Shown here piece by piece: positions 7,293-15,408 of a DNA stretch of 41,288 nucleotides (positions are counted from its first letter, which is position 1; each line of letters opens with the position of its first letter). The translations under genes were made by a program, and so were the position numbers. The DNA comes from Verrucomicrobiota bacterium. Its GTDB lineage: Bacteria; Verrucomicrobiota; Verrucomicrobiia; Limisphaerales; JACQFS01. Under the pieces are notes generated by a model. It saw nothing but the letters and a program-made list of their open reading frames with translations, was not told where the DNA came from and did not search any database. The stretch spans positions 1 to 41,288 of the forward strand of contig JACQFS010000152.1 of assembly GCA_016199935.1 (NCBI GenBank), given 5' to 3'.

Positions 7293-10200
7293 ATGTATCT
7301 CAAGAGCCTTACCGCGCTTGGCTTTAAGTCCTTCGCGGACAAGACCACCCTCAACTTTCAACCCGGCATCACCGCCATCGTTGGCCCCAACGGCTGCGGC
7401 AAGTCGAACGTCGCCGACGCCGTGCGCTGGGTGCTCGGCGAACAGTCCGCCAAGGCGCTGCGCGGCGGCGAAATGGCCGACGTGATTTTCAACGGCACCG
7501 ACTCGCGCAAGGCGATGGGCATGGCCGAGGTGTCCATCACGATCGGCGACGTGGACGCGGAGCAGTTGAGCGCTGCCGGCGTGACGATGGACTTCAACGA
7601 GATCACGCTCACGCGGCGCGTGTTCCGCGACGGCGGCTCGGAGTATTTCATCAACAAGGTTCCGTGCCGGCTCAAGGACGTCCAGCAGCTCTTCATGGGC
7701 ACGGGCGTCGGGCGCACGAGCTACAGCATCATGGCGCAGGGGAACATCACGCAGATCATTTCGAGCAAGCCCGATGATCGGCGCATGGTCTTCGAGGAAG
7801 CCGCGGGCATCACTAAGTTCAAGTCGCAGAAAAAAGAGTCGCTCCGCAAACTGGAACACACCGATCAGAATCTTCTGCGCGTGCAGGATCTCATCCGCGA
7901 GGTGAAGCGGCAGATTGGTTCGCTCCAGCGTCAGGCCGGCAAGGCGCGCCGCTACAAGCAGCTCGCGCAGGAACTCCAGCACCTCGACACGCAGCTCGCG
8001 CGGCATCAGTTCGACGTGCTCATGGGCGACATTCGCGGACGCGAGACGGAGCAGGACCGTTTGCGCGACGCCATCGAAGGCGCTCAGGAAAATGTGCTGC
8101 GCGGCGAAAACGAAATCGGCCAGCTCCGCAACCGCCTCTCCGAACTTGAACTGGAGATTCATGGGTCGCAGCAGCGTGGCCTCGAACTCAAGGCGCAGGC
8201 CGAGCGTAACGAGAGCCGCATCCATTTCAATCAGGAACGCCTGCACGAACTCGAACAGCAGAACGCCAAGGCGCTCACCGACATCACGCAGGGCGAGGAG
8301 CGCCGCTCCGCTGCCGAGCAGGAACTCGCCGCCGTCAGCGAGCGGCTCGCCGCGTCCGAGTCGCAACTCGCCGCGCACCGCAGCGCGCTCGAAGCGAAAA
8401 CGTCCGCACTGCAAAAGGTTGAGGACGGCTTGCGCGAGCATCAGGAGCAGGCCCGCGAGGCGCAGGCGCAACTCTTCGCCGTCGCGCAGTCGCTTACGCG
8501 CGCGCGGAATGAAATCAACGCGCTCGATTTGCAGAAGCAGGGCAACGTGGTGCGGCTGGAGAAACTTTCCGCCGAGAAGATCCAGCTTGAGGAGGAGCGC
8601 GGGCGGCTCGACGTGCGCCTCACCGAGTTCAACGCCAATGTCGAGGCCGAGAAGCTCAACGTCCAGACCACGCGCGGCACGGTCGAGCAGCGGCAGGCGC
8701 GGCTCAAGGAACTCGCGACGCAGTTGCAGCAGGTTTCGGCGGAACTCGACGGACTTCTGCATGGTCAGGCCGGGAAACGCTCGCAGCTCACCGTGCTCGA
8801 GCAGTTGCAGGAGTCGCACGAGGGCTTCGGTGCCGGTGCCCTCGCCGCGCTCAAGCAATCCCAGTCCGTGCTCGGCTCGCTCGCCGACAAGATTCGCGTG
8901 CCCGACCAGTATGTCACCGCGATTGAGGCCGCGCTCGGGTCGCAGCTTCAGTTGGTTCTCACGGAGCAGCCGGAATCCGCGCAACAAATCCTCGTGGACC
9001 TGTCGGCGAACAAGAAGGGCCGGGCGTCCATCGCGGCGCTTGGACTGCGGAATTCAGAATCCAGAATCCAGAATCCAGAATCCGTGCCCGCCGGTGCTGT
9101 CTCCGCGCTGCAAATCGTCGAAGCCGACGATTCCGTGAAGCCGTTGCTCGGCATTTTGCTCGGACGCACGCTCATCGTTCCCGATCTCGCCGCCGCGACC
9201 GCGGCGTGGCGCGAGACTTCCGGCGCGTTTGACTTCGTCACGCACACGGGCGAGTTGCTCAACCGTGCCGGCGTCTTCACCGGCGGCGCGGCCAGCAGTG
9301 CCAGCGGCAAACCCACCTCCTCCATCCTCAGCCGCAAGAACCAGCTCGCCGGACTCCGCAAGGAAATCGAGGCGCTTCAGGCGAAGATCGGCGACCTCAG
9401 CCGCAACAAGGGCGCACTCACGGGCGAGCAGACCGATTTGCAGTCGAGCCTCGCGCAGGCGCAGACGGAACTCCGCACGCAGGAGGTCGCCATCGCCACG
9501 CGTCAGGGCGAGTTCAACGCGCTCCAGACTTCGCTGCGCACGCTGCACCAGAAAATCGACACGGTCGTTTACGAAATCCAGAGCCTTGCCGACACCGACC
9601 GCGAGGGCATTGCGAAACGCGCCAAGCTCGCCGCCGAACTCAGTGACCTCGAAACCGGCGAACGCGAAAGCCAGCAGTCCCTCGCCGGACTCAACGCCGC
9701 CATCGAGGCGCTCCGTGTTGAGCGCGACACGGCCAATGCCGCGCTCACCGAGGCCAAGGTGAACCTCGCCGCCGAGGAGCAGCTTTGCGCCTCGTTCCGC
9801 GCCCAGCGCGCGCCGCTCGAGACGCGCATCGCCGAGCTGAACCAGATCATCACGCAGCGCAAGAGCGAGTGCTCCTCGTTCGTCACGCGCAAGGCCCAAT
9901 TCGAGACGGAGATCGCCGAGTCGCAGCAGCACATCATCTCGCTCACGCAGCAGCGCGAACAGGTCAGCCACCAGATCGCGGGATTGATGGAGCAAAAGTC
10001 CGCGCAGGACCAGGCCGTGCAGGCGCACGAGGAAAGTCTCCGCGAGGAACGCCGCACGCTCGCCGATTCCCAGCAGCAGCGCGGCAGCATCGAGGTCGAG
10101 CTCGCCCAGAAGAACATGCAGGTGCAGAACCTTCGCGAGCGCGTCCAGCAAAAGTATCAGGTGAACCTCGACGACATCCGCAGCGAGTGCATCACCATCA

Positions 10201-11048
10201 CGCTGGCCGACGAGGGCCCCGCGAAAATCCAGACGCTCACGCCGGAGGAGATGGCCGCCGCCGGCGCCGCGACCGATTGGGACGCCGTCGCTGCGCAGGT
10301 CACCGAGGTTCAGAAGCGCATTGACGAGATGGGCCCCATCAATCTCGTCGCCATCGAGGAATATGAGGAGGCCGAGCAGCGGCACAACTTCCTCACCACC
10401 CAGAACGACGACCTCGTGAAGGCGAAGGAGCAGCTCCTCGAGATCATCAGCCGCATCAACACCCAGACCCGCCAGATGTTCCTCGATACCTTCGAGAAGA
10501 TCCGCGAGAACTTCCGCGGCACCTTCACGGAGATCTTCGGCGGCGGCAAAGCCGACCTCATCCTCGTGGACGAGGGCGACGTTTTGGAGTCGGGCATTGA
10601 CATCGTTGCGCGCCCGCCGGGCAAGACGCTCCAGACCATCTCGCTCCTCTCCGGTGGCGAGCAGACCATGACCGCCGTCGCGCTGCTCTTCGCCATTTAT
10701 CAGGTGAAGCCCAGCCCGTTCTGCGTGCTGGACGAGTTGGATGCGCCGCTCGACGAGTCGAACATCAACCGTTTCCTCCGCATCGTGCAGCGGTTCCTCG
10801 TGCACTCGCAGTTCATCATCATCACGCACAACAAGCGCACCATCGGCATGGCCGACGTGCTCTACGGCGTGACGATGCAGGAACAGGGCGTGAGCCGGCT
10901 CGTGAGCGTGAAGTTCCACAAGACCGAGGAAACGCGCGAGGCCCAGCGCAACGCCCACATGCTCGTCCCGCCGCCGGCCAACGGCACCGTGGACGCCGCC
11001 GAGGACGCCCAGCACAAGCGCGAAGACACCATCGTCATGGCGAAATAA
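7293..11048 (+). CDS. smc: Chromosome segregation protein SMC
   Basis: A full-length SMC of 1251 residues. Walker A GPNGCGKSN (about 31-39), long heptad coiled coil (about 170-510), hinge (about 515-665; GASILSRK-like end GKPTSSILSRKNQL), second coiled coil (about 670-1000), and the C-terminal ATPase half with signature LLSGGEQTMTAVALLF and Walker B CVLDELDAPLDESN. With ScpA and ScpB it forms the bacterial condensin that loads near the origin and compacts sister chromosomes; neither partner is in this window. An unusual stretch at residues 587-598 in the hinge (pattern N-S-E-S-R-I-Q-N-P-E-S) is encoded by a heptamer tandem repeat at 9051-9085 and looks like an insertion. Confidence 0.97.
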   Translation: MYLKSLTALGFKSFADKTTLNFQPGITAIVGPNGCGKSNVADAVRWVLGEQSAKALRGGEMADVIFNGTDSRKAMGMAEVSITIGDVDAEQLSAAGVTMDFNEITLTRRVFRDGGSEYFINKVPCRLKDVQQLFMGTGVGRTSYSIMAQGNITQIISSKPDDRRMVFEEAAGITKFKSQKKESLRKLEHTDQNLLRVQDLIREVKRQIGSLQRQAGKARRYKQLAQELQHLDTQLARHQFDVLMGDIRGRETEQDRLRDAIEGAQENVLRGENEIGQLRNRLSELELEIHGSQQRGLELKAQAERNESRIHFNQERLHELEQQNAKALTDITQGEERRSAAEQELAAVSERLAASESQLAAHRSALEAKTSALQKVEDGLREHQEQAREAQAQLFAVAQSLTRARNEINALDLQKQGNVVRLEKLSAEKIQLEEERGRLDVRLTEFNANVEAEKLNVQTTRGTVEQRQARLKELATQLQQVSAELDGLLHGQAGKRSQLTVLEQLQESHEGFGAGALAALKQSQSVLGSLADKIRVPDQYVTAIEAALGSQLQLVLTEQPESAQQILVDLSANKKGRASIAALGLRNSESRIQNPESVPAGAVSALQIVEADDSVKPLLGILLGRTLIVPDLAAATAAWRETSGAFDFVTHTGELLNRAGVFTGGAASSASGKPTSSILSRKNQLAGLRKEIEALQAKIGDLSRNKGALTGEQTDLQSSLAQAQTELRTQEVAIATRQGEFNALQTSLRTLHQKIDTVVYEIQSLADTDREGIAKRAKLAAELSDLETGERESQQSLAGLNAAIEALRVERDTANAALTEAKVNLAAEEQLCASFRAQRAPLETRIAELNQIITQRKSECSSFVTRKAQFETEIAESQQHIISLTQQREQVSHQIAGLMEQKSAQDQAVQAHEESLREERRTLADSQQQRGSIEVELAQKNMQVQNLRERVQQKYQVNLDDIRSECITITLADEGPAKIQTLTPEEMAAAGAATDWDAVAAQVTEVQKRIDEMGPINLVAIEEYEEAEQRHNFLTTQNDDLVKAKEQLLEIISRINTQTRQMFLDTFEKIRENFRGTFTEIFGGGKADLILVDEGDVLESGIDIVARPPGKTLQTISLLSGGEQTMTAVALLFAIYQVKPSPFCVLDELDAPLDESNINRFLRIVQRFLVHSQFIIITHNKRTIGMADVLYGVTMQEQGVSRLVSVKFHKTEETREAQRNAHMLVPPPANGTVDAAEDAQHKREDTIVMAK
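9051..9085 (+). repeat. Heptamer tandem repeat inside smc
   Basis: Five 7-bp units in phase: AATTCAG, three copies of AATCCAG, and AATCCGT. The unit length is not a multiple of three, so each copy is read in a different frame, yet the whole keeps the gene open. It encodes a polar Ser/Asn/Gln-rich loop in the hinge, between the conserved GRASIAALGL and VSALQIVE segments. Confidence 0.85.
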
Positions 11049-11120
11049 GGGGTGACCACCACCGAACCGCGGGCGAGACGACGCGAGGAGGCGCCGGTCT
11101 CTCGCCAACCCCTCATTTTT
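11048..11120. terminator. Possible nested terminator after smc
   Basis: AGGGGT (11048-11053) can pair with ACCCCT (11108-11113), enclosing a second stem GGCGAGA/TCTCGCC (11072-11078 with 11100-11106). TTTTT follows at 11116-11120. It overlaps the end of smc and the last bases of the convergent membrane-protein gene. The long loop makes it weaker than a classic terminator. Confidence 0.4.
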
Positions 11121-11568
11121 CCAAATCGAACGCGCGCCAGAATTTCCAGCCGGAGTGCAGGAGGCACAGCGTTCCGAGCGCGAGCAACGAGGCGACCCAG
11201 AGGTAATAGCCAATGAGCAGGTCCTTGTCCGTGGCCCCGTAGCGAATCAGCGCGACGATGCCGCCGACCAAAACGGGCCAGCCGAAGTAGGCGCCCCAGC
11301 GCGGACGCATCCCCAGAACCAGCGGCACGAACAGGGCGAAGACGTTGGCCGTGATGAAGACGAGGCAACTGGGGTCGTGGATGCGATGCGGCGGCCAGCG
11401 CAGCAGGTCGGCACACTCACCGAACGCGAACCAGAACGCGCCCCATCCGAAAAATACGTCGCTGTTTGAACTGCCGATGCGCACGGCCGGCAGCAGGAAA
11501 GAAACGGCGAAGCAAAGCCACGCGAAATGTGAGGCGATACGCAGGGCGCGTTGGTTCAGAACTGGCAC
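11113..11568 (-). CDS. Small multi-pass membrane protein, unknown
   Basis: A 151-residue hydrophobic protein, GTG start at 11568. I do not recognise a family. It has four or five predicted membrane helices (about 14-30, 43-50, 68-86, 92-110, 120-138), an early WLCFAVSFLLPAVRIG segment typical of small integral membrane proteins with an N-terminal cytoplasmic tail, and a charged end (FWRAFDLEK). It stands alone on the minus strand between smc and the helicase gene, so the neighbours give no clue to function. Confidence 0.65.
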   Translation of the reverse strand: MPVLNQRALRIASHFAWLCFAVSFLLPAVRIGSSNSDVFFGWGAFWFAFGECADLLRWPPHRIHDPSCLVFITANVFALFVPLVLGMRPRWGAYFGWPVLVGGIVALIRYGATDKDLLIGYYLWVASLLALGTLCLLHSGWKFWRAFDLEK

Positions 11569-11723
11569 GCGCGGAGCGTTGCTTGGCGCGGTCGGGAATG
11601 CAAATGGATCACCCTGGGCCGCCTTGATCCGGTTGCGTCGGGTTTCGGGCTGGAGCCGGCGTGAAGTAAAATTTTTCCTTCGCGATTGTCACACGGGCAC
11701 TCGCCACTAAACTCCGCTCGCCG

Positions 11724-13763
11724 ATGTTCAACCTGAGTTCGCTCAACCCGCAGCAGCGCGAGGCGGTCGAGACCACCCGCGGCCCGGTGCTCATCCTCGC
11801 CGGCGCCGGCACGGGCAAGACGCGCGTCATCACCTGTCGCATCGCGCACATGATCGCCCGCGGCATCGCGCCGGGAAACGTCCTCGCCGTCACGTTCACC
11901 AACAAGGCCGCGCGCGAGATGCAGGAGCGCGTGCGCGAGATGCTGCCGAGGGAAACGCGGAGCGCGGAGCGCGGAGCGCGGAGTGAAGAAAAAAAAGCCG
12001 AACGCCCGACGCTCTGCACGTTTCACTCGTTGTGCGTGCGCATCCTGCGGCATCACATCGAGAAGCTCGGCTACAAGCGCAACTTCGTCATTTACTCCGA
12101 GACCGAGCAGCTCGGCGCGATCAAGAAAATCCTCAGTGCCATCAAGGGCGAGAAGGTGGACCCCGGCGCGGTGCTGGGGATGTTGAGCCGCTTCCGCAAC
12201 GGCGGCACGCGCGCGGCGGCGTTCGCGGACCCGAACGTCACGGCGCTCGCGGAGCACGTGCGCAAGAAATACGAGTCCGCCCTGCGCGCGTGCAACGCGG
12301 TGGATTTCGACGATCTGATTTTGCTGACACTGCGGCTCTTCAAGGAATTTCCCGACGCGCTGGAAGCCTGCCGCGCGAAGTATCGCTACGTGATGGTGGA
12401 CGAGTATCAGGACACGAACGCGACGCAGTTCGAGCTGGTGCATCTCCTCACGAAGGAGCATCGCAACCTCTGCGTCGTGGGCGACGACGACCAGAGCATC
12501 TACGGCTGGCGCGGCGCGGAGGTCGCGAACCTGCTGGACCTCGAGAAGCATTATCCCGAGGTGAAGGTCGTCAAGCTGGAGCAGAACTACCGCTCGACGA
12601 ACACGATCCTGCGCACGGCCAATGCGGTGATCAAAAACAACGCGCGGCGTCGCGGAAAATCGCTGTGGTCGCAGAAGGGCACGGGCGAGAAGATCACGCT
12701 GCACGCGTTTCAGGACGACGAGGAGGAGGCGCGCACCATTGTCGAGGAGATCGAATTTCAACGCCTCGCCAACCGCATTCCGTGGGGCGACCAGGCGATC
12801 CTGTTCCGCACCAACATCCAGTCGCGTCCGCTCGAAACCGCGCTGCGCAAGGGCGGCGTGCGCTATCACCTCATCGGCGGCCAGAGTTTTTTCGACCGGC
12901 GCGAGGTGAAGGACCTGATCGCGTATCTCAAGACGCTCATCAATCCGAACGACGACGTGAGCCTGCTCCGCATCGCGAACACGCCCGCGCGCGGCCTGAG
13001 CGACGTGACGATGGAGCGATTGCTCGGTGCGAGCCAGGAGCGGCACTGCTCGGTGTATGCGGCGATGCGGCACACGGACGTGCTGGCCAGTTTGCAGACG
13101 CGCACGCGCGACGCGGTCGAGTCGTTCACGCGCTGGATCGAGGCGACGCGCGCGCCGTTGCTCGCGGAACAGCCGGTGCAGTTGAAAGCGTGGGCCGATG
13201 CTTTTCTGAACGACACCGGCTATTACGCCGATCTGCGCAAGTCCGAGAAGGACGCCGAGACCGGCGAGGGCCGCGTGCGCAACCTGCGCGAGATGATCGC
13301 GATGCTCGACGAGGACGGCGTGCCCTCGGCGAAGCCGGCCGAGCGCCTCGACGATTTTCTGGAGAACATCACGCTCGAGAGCGAGCGCGAGGAGGACAAG
13401 GAGGCCGGCGACGCGGTGACGCTGATCACGATGCACTCATGCAAGGGCCTGGAGTTCCCGCACGTGTATGTCGTCGGCCTCGAGGACGGGCTGCTGCCGC
13501 ACTCGCGCTCGAAGGTGGAGGGGACGATGGACGAGGAGCGGCGGCTGTTCTACGTGGCGATCACGCGCGCGCAGTTGACGCTGACGATCAGCCATTGCGG
13601 CGGGCGGAAGAAATACGGTCAGCTCATGCCGTGTCACCCGTCGCCGTTTCTCAAGGAGCTGCCGGAGGAATTCGTCGAGCACGCGAACGCAAAGCCGAAG
13701 GAGCCGGTGTCGGCCGAGCAGGGGAAGAACCTCTTTGCGGCGATGCGCGCGGCCATCCAGTGA
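11724..13763 (+). CDS. uvrD: UvrD/PcrA-family DNA helicase
   Basis: A 679-residue superfamily 1A 3'-5' helicase. Motifs in order: Q motif LNPQQREAV (8-16), Walker A AGAGTGKTRVIT, motif Ia AVTFTNKAAREMQERV, CTFHSLCVRILR, motif II VDEYQDTN, motif III VVGDDDQSIYGWRGAE, motif IV LEQNYRSTNTIL, motif V TMHSCKGLEFPHVYV and motif VI ERRLFYVAITRAQ. It acts in nucleotide excision repair, mismatch repair or removal of RecA filaments. The C-terminal tail is short compared with PcrA/UvrD of about 720 residues, lacking the tudor-like RNA-polymerase-binding end. A heptamer repeat adds a charged loop at residues 78-87 between motif Ia and CTFHS. A possible promoter (TTGTCA at 11686, TAAACT at 11708, 16-bp spacer) lies directly upstream, which would leave a very short leader. 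Confidence 0.95.
   Translation: MFNLSSLNPQQREAVETTRGPVLILAGAGTGKTRVITCRIAHMIARGIAPGNVLAVTFTNKAAREMQERVREMLPRETRSAERGARSEEKKAERPTLCTFHSLCVRILRHHIEKLGYKRNFVIYSETEQLGAIKKILSAIKGEKVDPGAVLGMLSRFRNGGTRAAAFADPNVTALAEHVRKKYESALRACNAVDFDDLILLTLRLFKEFPDALEACRAKYRYVMVDEYQDTNATQFELVHLLTKEHRNLCVVGDDDQSIYGWRGAEVANLLDLEKHYPEVKVVKLEQNYRSTNTILRTANAVIKNNARRRGKSLWSQKGTGEKITLHAFQDDEEEARTIVEEIEFQRLANRIPWGDQAILFRTNIQSRPLETALRKGGVRYHLIGGQSFFDRREVKDLIAYLKTLINPNDDVSLLRIANTPARGLSDVTMERLLGASQERHCSVYAAMRHTDVLASLQTRTRDAVESFTRWIEATRAPLLAEQPVQLKAWADAFLNDTGYYADLRKSEKDAETGEGRVRNLREMIAMLDEDGVPSAKPAERLDDFLENITLESEREEDKEAGDAVTLITMHSCKGLEFPHVYVVGLEDGLLPHSRSKVEGTMDEERRLFYVAITRAQLTLTISHCGGRKKYGQLMPCHPSPFLKELPEEFVEHANAKPKEPVSAEQGKNLFAAMRAAIQ
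11957..11984 (+). repeat. Heptamer tandem repeat inside the helicase gene
   Basis: Three exact copies of GCGGAGC followed by GCGGAGT, in perfect 7-bp phase. It encodes an Arg/Ser/Glu-rich stretch (T-R-S-A-E-R-G-A-R-S) where related helicases have a short loop between motif Ia and the TFHS motif. Confidence 0.85.
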
Positions 13764-13770
13764 AAAGAAA

Positions 13771-13796
13771 CTGGCGGCCGATTGCTCGGCCGCCAG
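13771..13796 (+). terminator. Hairpin terminator after the helicase gene
   Basis: A perfect 11-bp stem (CTGGCGGCCGA paired with TCGGCCGCCAG) with a TTGC loop begins seven bases after the stop codon. No T-run follows, so termination may need Rho or the hairpin may protect the 3' end. Confidence 0.6.
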
Positions 13797-14064
13797 GCAA
13801 CAACTCAATTGAAGCGCGCAGCTCAGGGAGCCGCGCCAGCGGGCGGAGGGTAGTGGAGGAGTTCGCACCGACCGTGAAGGCCGGCGCGGAGGGCAACGCA
13901 TCCCATCCTGTTGTGGACGTTTGGCGTTAATCTCATGCTCTCCCTCTAGCAGCGGTGATGCCACGCGGCTTTTCCCGTGATTTCAGGGGAATGGCTGGCC
14001 GGATTGAGCCAGCGTGAAAGTTATTGCCCATCCGGCTGGCTCAAAACGTGTCGGACGGCGTGAA
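13797..14064. other. Intergenic region between convergent genes
   Basis: No gene seen. It holds the inverted repeat at 14004-14044 (TTGAGCCAGC and GCTGGCTCAA, 10-bp arms, 21-base spacer), which lies downstream of hscB and could form a terminator-like stem in that transcript. The rest shows nothing I recognise. Confidence 0.5.
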
Positions 14065-14691
14065 TCAAAATGTCATCTGCGCCTGCTGCTCCTGCAGTCG
14101 GTTCAGGAATCGCGTCAGGTAACTGTAGCTCCGCGAGATTTCCTCCAACGGCTCCAGCGGCAAGGCCACTCGTCGTTGGAGCGGAGGAATTCCGTCGGCG
14201 GCCGCCCACGTCTCATTCATCTGCTTCAACTCCGCGTCCAGCTTCACGCGGCGCGCGGCGAGCGTCGCCTGCATGGCGGAGAGTTTGTCCGCCCACGCCA
14301 TGCCGCGTTCGAACAGCTCCACCTTGATCAACGGCGAAATGGCGCGGGCCTTCTCGGCGAGGAACGCGGATGCCTCGCGGCAGAGGTGCTCGGCGGGGAT
14401 GATCAGGTCAACCAGGTCGGGAGCAATGGCGCGGACCGCGCGCGACTCGGCGCCGGTCTCCAGTGCGAGCAGGTGCGCAAGCCGGCTGTGGGTCTCGCGC
14501 AGACAACTGTGCGCGGCGTTCAGTTCGGCGAAGCGGACGTTGGCGATTGCTTTCGCGGCCGCGTCCGCCGTGGCGACGCGATCGGGATGGGCGGCGGCGG
14601 AGAGCGTGAGAAACTTCGCCTTGAGTGCGTCGGCATCGAGCCACGGGCGGCGGGGTTCTTGGAGCAAAGAAAAGTAGTCGTTCAAGGCCAC
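14065..14691 (-). CDS. hscB: HscB-like J-domain co-chaperone
   Basis: A 208-residue Hsc20/HscB protein, GTG start at 14691. The N-terminal J-domain has the invariant HPD at 35-37 (AAAHPDRVAT), which triggers ATP hydrolysis by an Hsp70 partner; the C-terminal half is a three-helix bundle of HscB type that holds the scaffold IscU. It is a little longer than E. coli HscB (171). The role is release of iron-sulfur clusters from the scaffold in the cytosol. HscA and IscU are not in the window, but the A-type iron-sulfur carrier is encoded two genes upstream in the same operon, which supports the assignment. Its start overlaps the end of the 67-aa membrane-protein gene by 10 bases. Confidence 0.85.
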   Translation of the reverse strand: MALNDYFSLLQEPRRPWLDADALKAKFLTLSAAAHPDRVATADAAAKAIANVRFAELNAAHSCLRETHSRLAHLLALETGAESRAVRAIAPDLVDLIIPAEHLCREASAFLAEKARAISPLIKVELFERGMAWADKLSAMQATLAARRVKLDAELKQMNETWAAADGIPPLQRRVALPLEPLEEISRSYSYLTRFLNRLQEQQAQMTF

Positions 14692-14885
14692 AATCCGATT
14701 GCCGTTTCCCAGAATTTTTTACCAAACAGGGCAGCCAAAATGCCCATCACCAAACCGGCCAAGCTCACGATGCCCCAATGAATCACGCTCTTCTCAATCC
14801 AAAGGAAATGGATGATAGCCCGGTAGAACCAAACAATGCTCCACAGATGAACGCAGTGAATCGAATGAACATACGATTCAGTCAT
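14682..14885 (-). CDS. Small membrane protein between iron-sulfur genes
   Basis: A 67-residue protein, not recognised. It has a first hydrophobic part (about 12-30, Trp/Phe/His rich) and a second clear helix (IVSLAGLVMGILAALFG) followed by KKFWETAIGLWP. The ATG at 14885 lies three bases after the iron-sulfur carrier stop, and the gene overlaps hscB by 10 bases, which argues for a real translated operon member. The DNA here is visibly richer in A+T than its neighbours. A shorter start within the frame is possible, since the first 30 residues look less protein-like than the last 37. Confidence 0.5.
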   Translation of the reverse strand: MTESYVHSIHCVHLWSIVWFYRAIIHFLWIEKSVIHWGIVSLAGLVMGILAALFGKKFWETAIGLWP

Positions 14886-14888
14886 CGT

Positions 14889-15281
14889 TCACGCGGAAAA
14901 ACTCTCCCCGCACGAGCAACTCGTCGCCGCGTTGGGATTCTTCACCTTGAAGCCGCCCTCGGTGAGCGACTCCACGTAGTCCAGCTCCGAGCCGGTGACG
15001 TAGAGCGCGCTCTTCGGGTCCACGACGACGCGGATGCCGGCGCTCTCGACGAGAAAGTCGCGGTTCGCCGGCCCGTCCTGAAGGTCCATTTTGTATTGGA
15101 GGCCGGAGCAGCCGCCGCCGATGACCGCGACGCGCAGCACGCCATTCGCGCGCCCCTGTTTCTGGAGCAGGCCGGAGACTTTGCGCGCGGCGTTCGCGGT
15201 GACTTTCACGAGGCGTTCATCGGCGACGCGGAAGCCGGGCGCGACGGGCGCGGCGGCGGGTTTGGCGGAGTTGGCAATCAT
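14889..15281 (-). CDS. A-type iron-sulfur carrier (IscA/ErpA/HesB family)
   Basis: A 130-residue HesB-fold protein. The three cluster-binding cysteines are present: Cys58 in GGGCSGLQY and Cys122/Cys124 in the C-terminal TSCSCGESF (usually C-G-C-G; here C-S-C-G). It receives [2Fe-2S] or [4Fe-4S] clusters and passes them to target enzymes. The first 20 residues are an extra Ala/Pro-rich tail compared with the usual 107-115-residue proteins. It is first in a minus-strand operon with the 67-aa membrane protein and hscB. IscA, ErpA and SufA cannot be told apart by sequence reading alone. Confidence 0.9.
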   Translation of the reverse strand: MIANSAKPAAAPVAPGFRVADERLVKVTANAARKVSGLLQKQGRANGVLRVAVIGGGCSGLQYKMDLQDGPANRDFLVESAGIRVVVDPKSALYVTGSELDYVESLTEGGFKVKNPNAATSCSCGESFSA

Positions 15282-15408
15282 GTCGGCGGCGGAAGTTAGG
15301 CGGGTGCGGTGGCAGCGTCAACCTGCTGCGACAAATGAAACCCCCCCGCCTTCACCGGGCACCGCGTGTTCTTGACCGGCGGCGCGTCTCCTTTCAGTCT
15401 TGAGCCAC

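Noticed and set aside
13797-14064. Small RNA or tRNA in the gap before hscB
   Set aside because: No cloverleaf, promoter or conserved RNA pattern was found; the inverted repeat fits a 3'-end stem better.
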